From NCBI GenBank assembly GCA_034509495.1, contig CM067507.1:11084997-11148996 (forward strand): DNA of 64,000 bases, written 5' to 3'. Positions 47,401 to 58,199 of this stretch are shown here, one piece after another. Position 1 is the stretch's first letter; every line of letters begins with the position of its first letter. The DNA comes from Acestrorhynchus altus (taxonomy: Eukaryota; Chordata; Actinopteri; Characiformes; Acestrorhynchidae). The position numbers and the translations under genes are program-made. A model generated the notes under the pieces. It made no database searches and was not told the DNA's origin. It was given only the letters and a program-made list of their open reading frames with translations.

Positions 47401-49649
47401 TGTCTCTCAAATCATCTTTAGTCAGATCACACTGGAATGCTAGACATTGTTCTGGGCAGTAAATGGAATTTTGCTGCAAAATAAATGACCATAAAACACT
47501 AGTACAAACAGGGAAAACTAAGACAAATGAAAAACCCATGAATTTGGGTATCCAAGAAGAGTAATAAAAGGCGAGGGTGGTCTGAGAAATTATTCATTAT
47601 CGGTAAAAAAAATCAATCCTGCCATTCTGAACAGGATTATTTACAAAAAATGGTGCTATAGAGCTGGATGCTTGAGGTGTTTTGGAAAATCTTGTGTTTG
47701 TGCCAAACAATCCTAGATAGTAGAGCCACATATGGATAAGATTTGGGCCACATATCTTATTAAAAGTACTGCAAATGTATGTGTAAAAAAGTGCAATGGA
47801 TTCCAATGCCTTAGTAATGACACATCCCTAGAAATCAGCTGCAAAATAGCCCATTTTGTATAAAAATGGAATATTATAATTTTGTTGGTTACCTTCACAA
47901 ACTGTATAGCTCGAGGTGAGAAGTCACATGCATAGATGAAAATGTTGAGGTCCTCCTCCAACAAAGGGAAGATGCAATTCCCCACTCCACATCCTGCCTC
48001 CAGCATTACTAGCTTCTGAGTGGCAAACTGAACCAGAAGCAAAATAAAACAAAGCAGTTTGTTATTAAAACCTTTACTGCATTACATATTTGTCCTGACC
48101 ATTTATCTGATCCTATTGGAAACCTATTGGTTCACAGACACAAGGTTTCTTAAGATCTTGTGCACAAACATATTCATGCAGCAGTAAACACACTATAAAA
48201 AATAAATCTTCTTCTTTTGGCTGCTCCTTTAGGGGTCGCCACAGCGGACCATCTGCCTCCATCTTGCCCTCTCCCCTGCCTCCTCTACTGTTACAGCAAC
48301 CATCTCCATGTCCACCTTCACTACATCCATAAAGCTTCTCTGAGGTCTTCCTCTTTTCATTCTGCCCAGCAGCTCCATCTCCAACATTCTTTGTCCAATA
48401 TAACCACTATTCCTCCTCAACACATGTCCAAACCATCTCAACCTGGCCTCTCTGGCTTTATTGCCAAACTGTTCCACCTTCACTGTCCCTCTGATCTGCT
48501 CATTTCTAAACTTGTCCATCCTTGTCACGCCCAAAGTAAATCTCAGCATCTTCATCTCCGCCACCTCCAGCTCAGCCTCCTGTCTTTTAGACAGAGCCAC
48601 AGTCTCCAAACCATACATTATAACAGGTCTCACTACTGTCTTGTAAACCTTCCCTTTCACTCTTGCTGTTATCCTTCTGTCACACATCAGCCCTGACACC
48701 TGTCTCCACCCACTCCATCCTGCCTGCCCCTCTTCTTCACCTCTTTTCTGTACTGTCCAGTGCTCTGGATGGTTGACCCAAGATATTTGAAGTTAGCCAC
48801 CTTTACAACCTCTATTCCTTGCATCTTCACCTTTCCACCTGCCTCCCTCTCATTCACACACATGTATTCTGTCTTGTCTCTACTGGCCTTCATTCCTCTC
48901 CTCTCCAGTGCAAACCTCCCTCTCTCCAGGTTCTCTTCCACCTACTCTACTCTAACCACAGATTACAATGTCATCTGCAGATATCATGGTCCATGGTCCT
49001 GCCTGACCTCACCTGTCAATCACCATTACAACTGGAGTCACACCATATGTGGTATAAAAAACACTTGCAAATAAAGCAGTCTCATGTAAAGGTTTTGGCA
49101 CCAGGATCAACATAAGTGTAAACAGGCTTACAGCTGCTACAGGCACACACTCTTTTATTTTTGTTTATTTTAACAAAGTTGTAAGAATCTATGTATAATA
49201 ATGTTATCATATGTGTTATATTTGTTTAGAAAGTAATCATCAGTGTCTCATCAGCCCAGGGCCACACAAACATTAATAAGACTACATATGAAATGATATG
49301 AGGTTTGAGGTTTATGGGTTTTTAGATTTCCCCCCTGAAATCTTCATTAGTGATTTAACTCAAAGCCTGTGTTCCGTGTTCTTCCTGAACAGCTCACCTC
49401 TCTGCAGGCCTTCAGCTCCTCAAACTCTCTGGTGGTCCAGTGTCTGTCCTTAAAGAAGTGAGTGCTGTTCCTTTTGTAAAACAAGTCCCAGTTTTTCTGA
49501 GCTTCCAGCTCGAACTTCTGCTGTTTAAATTCTGAAACTAAAATCTGCTCTGTGTTCAGTTTCTCTCGCTCTGCCTCTGACAGAGTCCGGAGCCTCGAGT
49601 CAGCGCCCTGAAGAGGAGCCGCTGTGTCACACTCACTAACCCCCGCCAT
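44429..49649 (-). CDS. mettl6: tRNA N3-methylcytidine methyltransferase METTL6
   Basis: Five exons (minus strand): 49649-49398, 48027-47893, 47473-47303, 44811-44670, 44568-44429. They total 840 nt, giving 279 aa (about 284 in mammals), with GT-AG sites and matching phases. ATG is 49649-49647 (MAGVSEC), stop 44431-44429. The first exon includes [20 protein letters not shown] and [15 protein letters not shown], the family N-terminal signature. Exon 2 has the SAM-binding glycine motif LEAGCGVGN (93-101) and the acidic ACDFSPRAI. Exon 3 has [10 protein letters not shown] and [13 protein letters not shown]; exon 4 [13 protein letters not shown]; exon 5 [17 protein letters not shown]. Family knowledge: a SAM-dependent m3C32 methyltransferase acting on serine tRNAs with seryl-tRNA synthetase. 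The C-terminus ends about ten residues earlier than mammalian METTL6. A GTG-rich stretch just upstream of the ATG is not used as a start. Confidence 0.97.
44812..47302. other. mettl6 intron 3
   Basis: 2.5 kb. About 45058-45200 is a fragment of the Tc1 family seen at 40319 (TTGTGGGGTATTGTGTGAGT, TAGAATTTTGAC, then TTATTCCAAAATGGATCAAA). It is followed by a short (AT/AC)n run, a second Tc1 family at 45258-46360, a possible further Tc1-type end (TACAGTACTGTGCAAATTGA) at about 46437, and a (TTA)n run at 46976-47001. Confidence 0.65.
45258..46360 (-). mobile_element. Tc1-like transposon copy, antisense (same strand as mettl6)
   Basis: The minus-strand frame 45699-45511 reads [18 protein letters not shown], then [20 protein letters not shown]. 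This is the D-N-A-P-A and W-P-x-x-S-P-D-L-N-P-I blocks of Tc1 DDE transposases, with the following Glu region changed to INVL, so the third catalytic position is probably lost. Ends CACTAAAAGTTAGGGATATT (left) and the reverse complement of AATATCCTTACATTTTAGTA (right) are imperfect inverted repeats. Confidence 0.85.
47893..48027 (-). CDS. mettl6: mettl6 exon 2: SAM-binding core
   Basis: A phase-0 exon of 45 codons from acceptor GGTTCAG to donor GTAACC. It encodes [20 protein letters not shown], then [20 protein letters not shown]. The glycine-rich loop (AGCGVGN) and the acidic end of beta-2 (ACDFS) are motif I and motif II of class I methyltransferases. Confidence 0.95.
48201..48945 (-). pseudogene. 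RTE-like LINE remnant: reverse transcriptase C-terminus, frameshifted
   Basis: On the minus strand 48941-48687 encodes [20 protein letters not shown] and [18 protein letters not shown], which are RT-domain end blocks. 48699-48229 continues in another frame with [52 protein letters not shown] and a terminal MVRCGDP-stop. These are hallmark C-terminal sequences of RTE-type retrotransposons. The two frames differ, so at least one indel has broken the gene. The unit ends with the usual GAAGAAGAAG-type tail near 48207. It is 5'-truncated and lies in mettl6 intron 1. Confidence 0.9.
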
Positions 49650-49990
49650 ACACACACACGAGGATTCGGATTCACTTTCAGTAAATTAATAACGAGTCTC
49701 TGATCTCTCCAGGACTAAAGCTCTCCCCAGCGTGACTCTATAGTTGACATCACGCAGTCACCCGGGAGGGTTTTCAGCCCAAAATGTGTTTTTATTCACA
49801 GAGGAAAGAAAAACAGACACGAACGCAGAGAAACACCATCAGAACACCAGCGGCTCTTCTTCGCCTGCTTTCAGACTGACTGCCACATCAGACTGAGTGC
49901 CACAGCGACATCTACCGGACCCCAGCGAGAAGAACCCCGTAAAGACAACAAACGGACTTTCATCTTCAACAGCGTTAAAAATGCAGGTAA
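49650..49990 (-). promoter_or_regulatory. mettl6: mettl6 upstream/promoter region
   Basis: Sequence upstream of the mettl6 ATG is moderately CpG-rich. It includes TTGACATCACGCAGTCACCC (about 49743-49762), which has CRE-like half-sites, and no TATA box. The start site is unknown. A divergent first exon like that of human EAF1 is not recognisable. Confidence 0.4.
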
Positions 49991-50274
49991 AATGTAAACA
50001 AATAAAGCTGTCTTTAAAATCATTTGTAAAAGTAAAGTTTGGGTATTTATCAGTTATGTGTGTAAACTGTGTGTAACATCTGTAATGAGAGGTGCAGTTA
50101 AATGAGTAGAAATGAGTTTACTTTTCTCATCTTTGGTTGTAATTATAGTCTTTAAAACAACGGTTTGCCTACAGAACAGTTATGGTTTTCTCTTGAAATA
50201 TGTGTCCACATTTCAGTGATACGTTTCACATTTTCTGTGTTTTCGAGATAATCTATGGCAGAGGTGTTAAACCT

Positions 50275-50575
50275 ACCTTATTATTATAACCCCTCCTTCT
50301 TCGTATAACCCCGCATTTTATTATAACCCCGCCTTCTTAATATAACCCCACCTTCTTATTAGAACCCCTCCTTCTTCGTATAACCCCGCCTTTTTATTAT
50401 AACCCCGCCTTCTTAATATAACCCCACCTTCTTATTAGAACCCCTCCTTCTTCGTATAACCCCGCCTTTTTATTATAACCCCGTCTTCTTAATATAACCC
50501 CACCTTCTTATTAGAACCCCTCCTTCTTAACATAATCCCACCTTCTTATTATAACCCAGCTTCTTATAACCCTGA
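50275..50575. repeat. Minisatellite of ~19-bp units in a ~76-bp higher-order repeat
   Basis: Units of the form TTCTTATTATAACCCCGCC vary at a few positions (CGCC, CACC, CTCC; TTATTA, TTAATA, TTCGTA). Four successive variants form a larger period of about 76 bp that is repeated nearly three times. Confidence 0.9.
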
Positions 50576-51773
50576 CTTCCACACAGTGTCTACTTTAATA
50601 GACAGAAAACTAGCACAGCACACAAGATGATCATATACTTTCTTGTGTAAAAAGAAGCAAATAAAGGTAATGCAATCTGATTTCACACTGGTTAAACATA
50701 GAGAGTGGAGTACAGTTAACTAAATAAATAAACAACACTTCAACATGGATTAAAAAGGATACAGAGAAATTTCCCCAAACCCACACTGCTAATAGCAAGA
50801 GGACTGCATCTTTCAAGTGACGGTGGACTAGTTGTGGAATTATGAGGAAATTATAAGTGGAATTGAATAAAGTTTACCTACATTTTAACTTGAAAGAAGA
50901 AAAGATTATGAGAAATTGCAAAAAATGAAACTGGACTTCAGTATGAAATTTAATAATAATAATAATAAAAACGACAACACAAAAATGTACAGAGCAATGT
51001 TTTCAAAGATTTAAGGGTGGAATTTGTAAGTGATTGATTGCCAGACTGTCAGATTTGGTGAATATGAAAGTGATTGTACAGGCAAGTTGTTACTGGTAAG
51101 TAGTTAATGAGAGAAAACCAACAGAAAAAAACTGGTGTTTGTTTAACAGAACCGAATGGGTAAAGCTTACCTAACAAAACGTATTAGAGTTAAGAGAGCC
51201 TACAGGCTGGTGTGGAGCCTAAATGCTTTACAGAGATTATAGGCATCACAAGAAATCTATTAACAAATTGGTTTAAAATTAGCTGGTGAAAGTACAGGAT
51301 CTTTGGCGAAGGTTTGACCTCTAAAATGTTTCCTTATTTTGGAAGAGACAAGCTACATTTGGGAATGCTGAAATGATTGCTATAAGCTCAACATTATAAC
51401 ACTGGCAAGAGGATTTGGCAATTGCTAAACCGGATGTTCGAATACACTGCTTCACTTAACCCCTCCTCTTGGAAACCAGAAATGTGAAATATTGTAGCTA
51501 GCGAAGTTTAGACTAGTATGGATTAGTTTGCTCTGGTGCAGAGCAGACTTTGGTGTCCATGATCACAGTTAGGTTGGGTCAAGTGTAGCTGTCATCAATC
51601 TGAATTGAAGCTGATGATGTTCTTTAGTGTAACTTTCCAAATTCCATTTCTGTACTATGGCAAGGGGTTGGAAACAGTCTTGTAAAGGCTTATAAAAATC
51701 TCATAAATCTTATAAAGGGCCATAAAACATCTAGTAATGTATTGGTGAGTGCAGCTGACTAAATCCACAAATC
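50576..51773. other. Intergenic, nothing recognised
   Basis: AT-rich unique-looking sequence upstream of the CAG-rich minisatellite, with no exon or repeat I can name. Confidence 0.4.
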
Positions 51774-52325
51774 CAGCAGCAGCTTAGCCCAAAACCAGAG
51801 CAGATGCAGCAGCTCAGCCCAGAGCCAGAGCAGCAGCACACCAGCCCAGAGCCAGAGCAGAGGCAGCAGCTCAGAACAGATTCAGAGCTGCAGCAGTGTA
51901 GTCCAAAGCCAGAGCAGCAGCAGCAGCTCAGCCTAATGCCAGAGCAGAGGCAGCACCTCAGTCCAGATCCAAAACAGCAGCAGCATAGCCCAGATCCAGC
52001 AGATCAGCCCAGATTCAGGGCTGCAGCAGTTTATCACAAAGCCAGAGAAGATGCAGCAGCTCAGCCCAGATCCAGAGCAGCAACAGCTTAGTCCGAAACC
52101 AGAGCAGAAGCAGCAGGTCAGCCCAGATCCAGAGCAGCAGCAGCTTAGCTCAAAACCAGAGCAGCAGCTCAGCCCAGATCCAGAGCAGCAGCAGCTTAGC
52201 TCAAAACCAAAGCAAAGACAGCAGCACAGCACAGTCCAGAGCCAGAGTAGCAGCAGCAGCAACTCAACTGAAAGAACAGCAGAAGACCAGCCCAAAGCCA
52301 GAGCAGAGGCTGCAGCTCAGCCCAT
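51774..52325 (+). repeat. CAG-rich minisatellite (Gln/Ser/Pro/Glu-coding periodicity)
   Basis: About 18 degenerate units of 27-33 bp built on CAGCAGCTCAGCCCAGAGCC then AGAGCAG. Forward frames 51804-52091 and 52051-52329 read as repeats of QQLSPEPEQQ-like units, overlapping in different frames. There is no flanking splice-consistent exon, start context or conserved domain, so a repeat is the safer call. The opposite strand gives CCCSGSGLS artefacts. Confidence 0.8.
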
Positions 52326-52689
52326 TTGATATGCTGAAGGCCTAGTATTCAGAATCACACTGCGAAACATAATATTGGATTTACAAGATAAAATTTTAAC
52401 CATCATAATGATATGATTGGGAATGATATGACATGAACTAAGAATTTGAAAAAAAAGTCTTTAAAACTATGAACTGCAAACAGCTTAAAAAGTCTAAAAA
52501 GAGTCTAGAGGAAATAAAACACATGAAGTGACATATTATTTTCCATTTTCCAATCTTTTGCCCCTACAAATTTAGACAAGCCTATTAACCAATCCTTCTA
52601 AGTAGTCTCCCACATTATGTGCCCTTCTCTCGACACCAGGGGGTAGAGATCGTCCACGTTTCCTCTGAGTCATGTGACGATATCCTACT

Positions 52690-52930
52690 GCCTCTTTTCA
52701 AACTGCCGCCATTTGTATTGTTCCTGGGCAGCCATCGCGCTTGGAGGAGAATGGTCGACCAGCAGCACACTTATGAGATGTGGAAAGAGTGCCATCTACC
52801 CCCCGAGGGAGAGCAAGCCAATTTCTCTCCCTCTGGACCCCGACTGCCGATGGTGAGCAGCATGAACCTGGATTCGAACCTGCGATCCCAGGATCATAGT
52901 GGTAGTGTCTTAGCCTGTGAAGTGAAATAT
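52690..52930 (-). mobile_element. tRNA-derived SINE-like copy, antisense
   Basis: GGATTCGAACC at 52870-52880 is the exact reverse complement of the RNA polymerase III B-box consensus GGTTCGAATCC. It is followed (plus strand) by TGCGATCCCAGGATCATAGT and GTGTCTTAGCCTG, which read backwards as a tRNA-like anticodon and D-arm region. A tRNA gene cannot be folded from it cleanly, so a SINE head is inferred; the left (3') limit is uncertain. Confidence 0.5.
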
Positions 52931-53729
52931 TTAAACCTTTTTTGTTTATCAAATAAATTACTATTCAAAATATTGTGTATCTCATGTCTTACTTCAGTAA
53001 ATGCAACCATAATGATGAAGAAGACTACTGACAGTTATCCAGTAGACAATCATCAACATCCCCAACAAAGAGAGGAAGCCACAGAGAGTCATTCCTGGTT
53101 GTTGTAAGACTGTTATATCAAGGCATATTAATGGAAAATTTACATGAACAGGGTTCTAATTTCCTTTTCCAACAGGAATTATACATCTTATGAAATAATC
53201 TAATAATTTGAGTAACAGGATTCAAAAGTAAAACACAAAAGAATTGAAATGATGTTTACCATTTTCATTTTATTTATGAAGATAAATTGAACATTTTCAC
53301 AGGATTTTTAATTTTAATTTTGAGCTGCACTGGTACATAGATAATTTTTGATTGTCATGAATGTTTATTTCCAACATTATGAAAAAGGTTTCTTTGCAAT
53401 AGATTGCAGTTCACTGTAGACTGTAGACAATATATTCAAGAAATCCTAATGAACAGTTACTGAAGAAGCAACCTATCTGAAGATTTCTGGGGCTAAAGCC
53501 TGGGGGGAAACTACATGTTTAATGGGTTCCAGACTTAAGGCAGCAAAGTATTTGTTCCCAAGTATTAAAGACTGTCGTGGATCTATCCCATCTATCTATG
53601 TTTTGGTCTTGTCTCTACCCATTCCCAGCTGTCTCATTCTTAACCCAGGTCCCAGGTGTGGTTTATGTTGTCCATGTACTTAAGACCCTTCGTTTCAGTC
53701 AGTTGTGCTCAGCCCTTTGTTTCTGTTAT

Positions 53730-54065
53730 GGTTTGTTTCTATAGATGTGTAATGTCTGTTCAGTCGGTTTGTTTCTATAGATGTGTAATGTCTGTTCAGT
53801 CGGTTTGTTTCTATAGATGTGTAATGTCTGTTCAGTCGGTTTGTTTCTATAGATGTTTAATGTCTGTTCAGTCGGTTTGTTTCTATAGATGTTTAATGTC
53901 TGTTCAGTCGGTTTGTTTCTATAGATGTTTAATGTCTGTTCAGTCGGTTTGTTTCTATAGATGTGTAATGTCTGTTCAGTCGGTTTGTTTCTATAGATGT
54001 GTAATGTCTGTTCAGTCGGTTTGTTTCTATAGATGTGTAATGTCTGTTCAGTCGGTTTGTTTGTT
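53730..54065. repeat. 36-bp minisatellite, nine full copies
   Basis: The unit GGTTTGTTTCTATAGATGTG plus TAATGTCTGTTCAGTC is repeated exactly nine times (53730-54053), then partially. Copies 4-6 carry ATGTTTAATG instead of ATGTGTAATG. Because 36 is divisible by 3, a 145-codon frame crosses it (CFYRCVMSVQSV repeats), which is an artefact. There are no spacers, so it is not a CRISPR array. Confidence 0.97.
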
Positions 54066-54439
54066 CGTAGTTTGCTTCATTTCAATCTTGTGAGATCCTT
54101 TCTGTTTGGTCAGTGCTTATCAGTGTTCCGTTTATTTTGAATTTCATGTCAATATCTTACCTCTGCTTCCCTAGTCTTTGTCTTTGTCAGCTCAGCTCAC
54201 TATTCCTGACAAAAACACAATTTATGTTTACAATTATTTTATTTTGTCCTTTGGCTTGAAAGGTGTAGTGAGACCTCTAATGAGACTGTATAGAGTAACC
54301 AAATCTGGTCACTGTCCAGATTTTATGGACCTGACTGTATATAAATGGATAAAAGATTCATTGTCTTAAGCCAGGGGTTCTTAACCTGGGGGTCACGAAT
54401 GTGACACTAATTAAGACGTTTAGTCAGCTAAATGTGCAA

Positions 54440-55443
54440 TGAATCAGAATTCAGAAGGCTTCAGCAGGGGGAAGAGCCTTTTCTCACAAAGCCCCCCAGC
54501 TCTGGAATAACCTTCCAGATAATGTTCGGGACTCAGACACAGTCTCAGTCTTCAAGTCTAGGCTGAAAACTTACTTGTTCAGTGTAGCATTTGGTCATTA
54601 ATGTCTTAGCTTAGTTACAGGCTGCAGATCCAGGGGTTCATGGACATAGGGTTTTATGGTAAACTGGGATGTTGGTGCTGCCGTCTGACTCCTTCTCGCG
54701 ATCACTCTGGTTTGTGATGGTGGAGCAGTTAGATGCCAATGTTTCAGGATGCTCCCATGTTTATGTTACCTTCTGGTTCTCTCCTTAGTTAGGCTGTTAT
54801 AGTTAGATCTGCCGGAGTCACTCGCCACACTCTGGTAATGTTTACATTCTCTATTCTCTTTTTAAATTTCAAACTAATTCATCTCTGTATCTTTTCCGAG
54901 TTAATGATGACCCACCAGCCAGAACTGATTAGGTCCTAACCCCAAGTTCTTCTGCCCCACCTGAGAAGGACTCCAAGCTCCCCTGATACATGTATACATT
55001 GGCTTTCCACCTTCCACCAACTGGACCTGGACTAGTTTCCCACACTGCCATGGACTAGCTGCTCACCCACCATCACCAACTGTAGAAATCTACTGTTAAC
55101 ATTATGTCCACCAGATAATTAACATTACTTCAATACCCGAGTAATAGAACAGAGATGTAGGGGTCCAGTATCCCCTAACCATGTATAAGTAGTTTGACCA
55201 GAGGAGGATGGGTCCTCCCCTTGTGAGCCTGGTCCCTCCCAAGGTTTCTTCCTCCAGCTGAGGGAGTTTTTCCTTGCCACTGTCGCCATGTGGCTTGCTC
55301 ACTAGGGGATCTGTCATTTATACTTTGTTTCTGTTTTAACCTTTCTTATTTATTTATTTATTTATTTAATTTCTGTGAAGCTGCTCTGTGACAACTTCAG
55401 TTGTGAAGAGCGCTATAAAAATAAATTTTGATTTGATTTGATT
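54440..55443 (+). mobile_element. L2-like LINE 3' end nested in the hAT element
   Basis: 54475-54601 encodes AFSHKAPQLWNNLPDNVRDS, then TVSVFKSRLKTYLFSVAFGH-stop. This is the C-terminal signature (APxLWNxLP...FKSRLKTxLF) of CR1/L2-type reverse transcriptases. It continues through about 800 bp of 3' UTR to a tail AGCGCTATAAAAATAAATTT with TGATT repeats. The last 415 bp recur in the last capn7 intron. It is 5'-truncated, as is usual for LINE insertions. Confidence 0.85.
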
Positions 55444-56255
55444 GATTTAAGTGCTAAACCTTTTCACTCTTGATGTCTCGCATGAAGGACACGGCTTGTC
55501 AAACCCACTGCTGCTTAAAATAGAACATTTCTAGAACATTTTTGTTTCACAGAATCAAACTGACTCACTCCCGTTCTGCTCGACTCTTTGATCTGAATCT
55601 TTATTCAGGTTCATGCACATTGAGGCTCGGCATGTCTTCCAGGCTGGATTAAAATGGAGCGTTTTTTAGAAGGTCGAATTGGAAGTGGGGTCGCAACCCG
55701 CGGCTCTTTCATCCTTATACCGTGGTTCAGTGTGGCTCAGGAAAATACTTTATAAGTATTTAATTGAAATGTGTTTTGTTGCGTTAATACTTTTTCAATT
55801 TTCATTATAAATTGGAAGATTATTGTGATCTGTAATTATACTTCATTATTTTCCGTCGCTCAAAATAAGCGTCACACTTGTGGAAGCCGGTTTACCCCCA
55901 AAACCCGGCAGGTGTAAATCAACCTGATCTGGATCCGGATCCGAATCTGAAGAATGAGCTGGATCTGGGTCTGAGTGACAGATCTGACAAAGGCATGTGG
56001 GTGTCCGAATTCAAACGCTGGACAGAGGATCTTGACCTTCTCCCCGTCAGAAGGCCACTCTTGTTCAGAATCAAAAATGGAGTGATATTGAGAATCTTCC
56101 AGGACAAACTGGTGTTTGAAACATGGAATGTCATCCCGACACCTAAATAAACATGAAGAAATATGCATTTGAAGTCCTGTCGATCTTCAGATCCACATAC
56201 AGTATATATGTGAGCAGCTGTTCTCCACCATGAACTACTTTAAAAACAAACACTG

Positions 56256-56632
56256 CTCACAGAGACAGCTCACAGAGACAGTTCATAGAGACAGCTCATA
56301 GAGACAGTTCAGCTCACAGAGACAGTTCATAGAGACAGCTCATAGAGACAGCTCACAGAGACAGTTCATAGAGACAGTTCATAGAGACAGTTCAGCTCAC
56401 AGAGACAGCTTACAGAGACAGTTCATAGAGACAGCTCACAGAGACAGTTCATAGAGACAGCTTACAGAGACAGTTCATAGAGACAGCTCATATAGACAGT
56501 TCACAGAGACAGCTTACAGAGACAGTTCATAGAGACAGTTCATAGAGACAGCTCACAGAGAGAGTTCATAGAGACAGCTCACAGAGAGAGTTCATAGAGA
56601 CAGCTCATATAGACAGTTCACAGAGACAGCTT
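56256..56632. repeat. 13-bp minisatellite inside the hAT element
   Basis: About 28 units of CAG(C/T)TCA(C/T)AGAGA, with a few longer hybrid units (CAGTTCAGCTCACAGAGA). It begins within the hAT reading frame just after KNKHCS and shifts it, because 13 is not a multiple of 3. Confidence 0.93.
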
Positions 56633-57074
56633 ACAGTCCTGCAAAGGTGGAAGAGACTTCATACAGCCCCGATCTGCAGACGCTCTGCGCAGAGCTTAAG
56701 GAGCAGAAGTCCCATTAACCTGGGTTGCTTTTTTTAAGAATTCAAAATGTTCAAAAAGTGTTCATTAAATAAATAATATCTAATTTTATTGGATTTCAAA
56801 CACACTATCATTGTTTATACAAAGTGTAAAGGTAAGAAAAAGCAGTATATATTGTGTTCATTGTAGATGTCAAAAATTATTTGCGGCTCCCAGTGTTTTA
56901 TTTTCTGTGGAAACCGGGTCCAAAAACAAAGTGAGAAAATATGATGAAAAGTACTTGGAATATTTTACGAGTTATTGATACCGTTTTGTTCCCGGGGGTA
57001 GGGGGGTCGCGAAATTTACTGGAGCCTAAAAGGGGGTCGCACAGTGAAAAAGGTTAAGAACCTCTGTCTTGAGC

Positions 57075-57730
57075 CAACATATAAATAACAATAAAATATT
57101 AATAAATACATTTTTGAAACCTTCAAAAACATCACATCCAGTCACTTTAAAAATCAGTTTGAAGCCATTCAATCACATCACCACACTGCCTATTCAGATA
57201 TCCAATAGAGTGTGAAATGTACTTTAATCACACTGGCTATGACAATTCACTAACCACAGAATTTAATATGTACTGGAACCGAAGATGTTATTTAATCCTC
57301 CCAACTGTGACTGGACCATGTACCAATGGCCCATAAAATCTTATTTTATATCCCCATGGAGAGATAGCTAAATCCTATCTCTCTTTCTCTTTCATTTTTT
57401 CTCTTACTCTCTCTCTCACTCCCATTTTATCTCTGCCTCTCTTCCCTTGCTCTGTTACAAGATGTTTCAAGTTGCACTAAAACTGTTGAACTAAACTGAA
57501 TTCTTTTTAAAATGTTATCATTCCAGTTATCAATGTTGTTTGCAAATCAAGAAAACATGCATTGATTAAGTACAGGTAAAACATTCCAAGGTACACAAGC
57601 TGTGGTTCTGCGTGACTGCTTACATCCTAGGATGCTTCTCCCATAGCAATTTATCAATGACTGGAGCATTTGCCAGGGGGTCGTGTCATCAAATGGTTAC
57701 CAACAGTCACTGGGTGCAAATGCTCTACAA
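57075..57730. other. Intergenic, nothing recognised
   Basis: AT-rich unique-looking sequence between the hAT element and a Tc1-derived MITE. A pyrimidine-rich run (TCTCTTTCTC..) lies at about 57377-57450. Confidence 0.4.
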
Positions 57731-57734
57731 ATAC

Positions 57735-58180
57735 ACTACAACTCAAAAGTGTGGAGTCAACATTCCTAATAATAAAACTGTGTTTTGGTAAGTAAATACA
57801 CAAAACTGGGACATCTACTCCATGGATTCTTCTCCACTGTCGATAGGAAGCCTTTCTACTAGATTTTGGAGCACTGCTCTGAGAATTTGATTATATTCAG
57901 TGACAAGAGCATTAGTGAGGTCAGGATGTTGAATGTTCATCACTCCACCCCATCTTCAGCTTAGTATCCAAGTATTGGATTTAACTCCATCACTCCAATG
58001 AACAGTTCCACTGCACCATGGATCAATAATGGGGGGCTTTATACCCCTCTAGCCCACTCATAGTATTAATAGGTTTATGTTTATCTGATCCAGAGAAAAC
58101 GTCTGTAAGGGAAAAGAGAAGCTGTGTGTGTGCATTTCATTAGAAGAGGTGTCCACAAACATTTGGAATAGTCCAGGGTA
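57735..58180. mobile_element. Tc1-derived MITE, copy 1
   Basis: It contains AAGCCTTTCTACTAGATTTT, AGAGCATTAGTGAGGTCAGG, GGGGGGCTTTATACCCCTCT and an end with AGAGGTGTCCACAAACATTT. The phrases follow the antisense of a known teleost Tc1 family (CTTTCCACTAGATTTTGGAG and GTGTCCACAAACATTTGG ends). A second copy lies at 61490-61775. Confidence 0.65.
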
Positions 58181-58199
58181 ACTTAAAGAGTTTATATAA

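Larger units (their letters stand above)
54372..57066 (+). mobile_element. hAT-family transposon with 8-bp target duplication, inactive
   Basis: Inverted ends CAGGGGTTCTTAACC (54372) and GGTTAAGAACCTCTG (ending 57066) are flanked by TCTTAAGC (54364-54371) and TCTTGAGC (57067-57074), an 8-bp duplication with one mismatch. Inside, about 56202-56257 encodes CEQLFSTMNYFKNKHCS, the hAT C-terminal dimerisation motif. Then a 13-bp minisatellite expansion interrupts the frame, and about 56660-56718 gives SPDLQTLCAELKEQKSH-stop. A LINE 3' end is nested at about 54440-55443. It is 2.7 kb and clearly non-functional. Confidence 0.88.

Noticed and set aside
48217..48696. 159-aa plus-strand frame
   Set aside because: Antisense shadow of the RTE reverse transcriptase remnant.
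49650..49655. Upstream GTG start for mettl6 (two extra residues)
   Set aside because: Vertebrate start codons are ATG, and the ATG at 49649 gives the expected N-terminus.
49900..49990. Divergent first exon (ATGCAG|GTAAAA) that might be EAF1
   Set aside because: The two codons before the donor-like site do not match EAF1, and no following exon is found.
52619..53107. 162-aa plus-strand frame
   Set aside because: Crosses an antisense SINE-like head with a perfect reversed B box; no conserved domain.
53730..54053. CRISPR-like array of 36-bp repeats
   Set aside because: Repeats are contiguous with no spacers, and the genome is vertebrate.
53656..54093. 145-aa open frame (CFYRCVMSVQSV repeats)
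   Set aside because: Produced by a 36-bp tandem repeat whose period is a multiple of three; no gene context.
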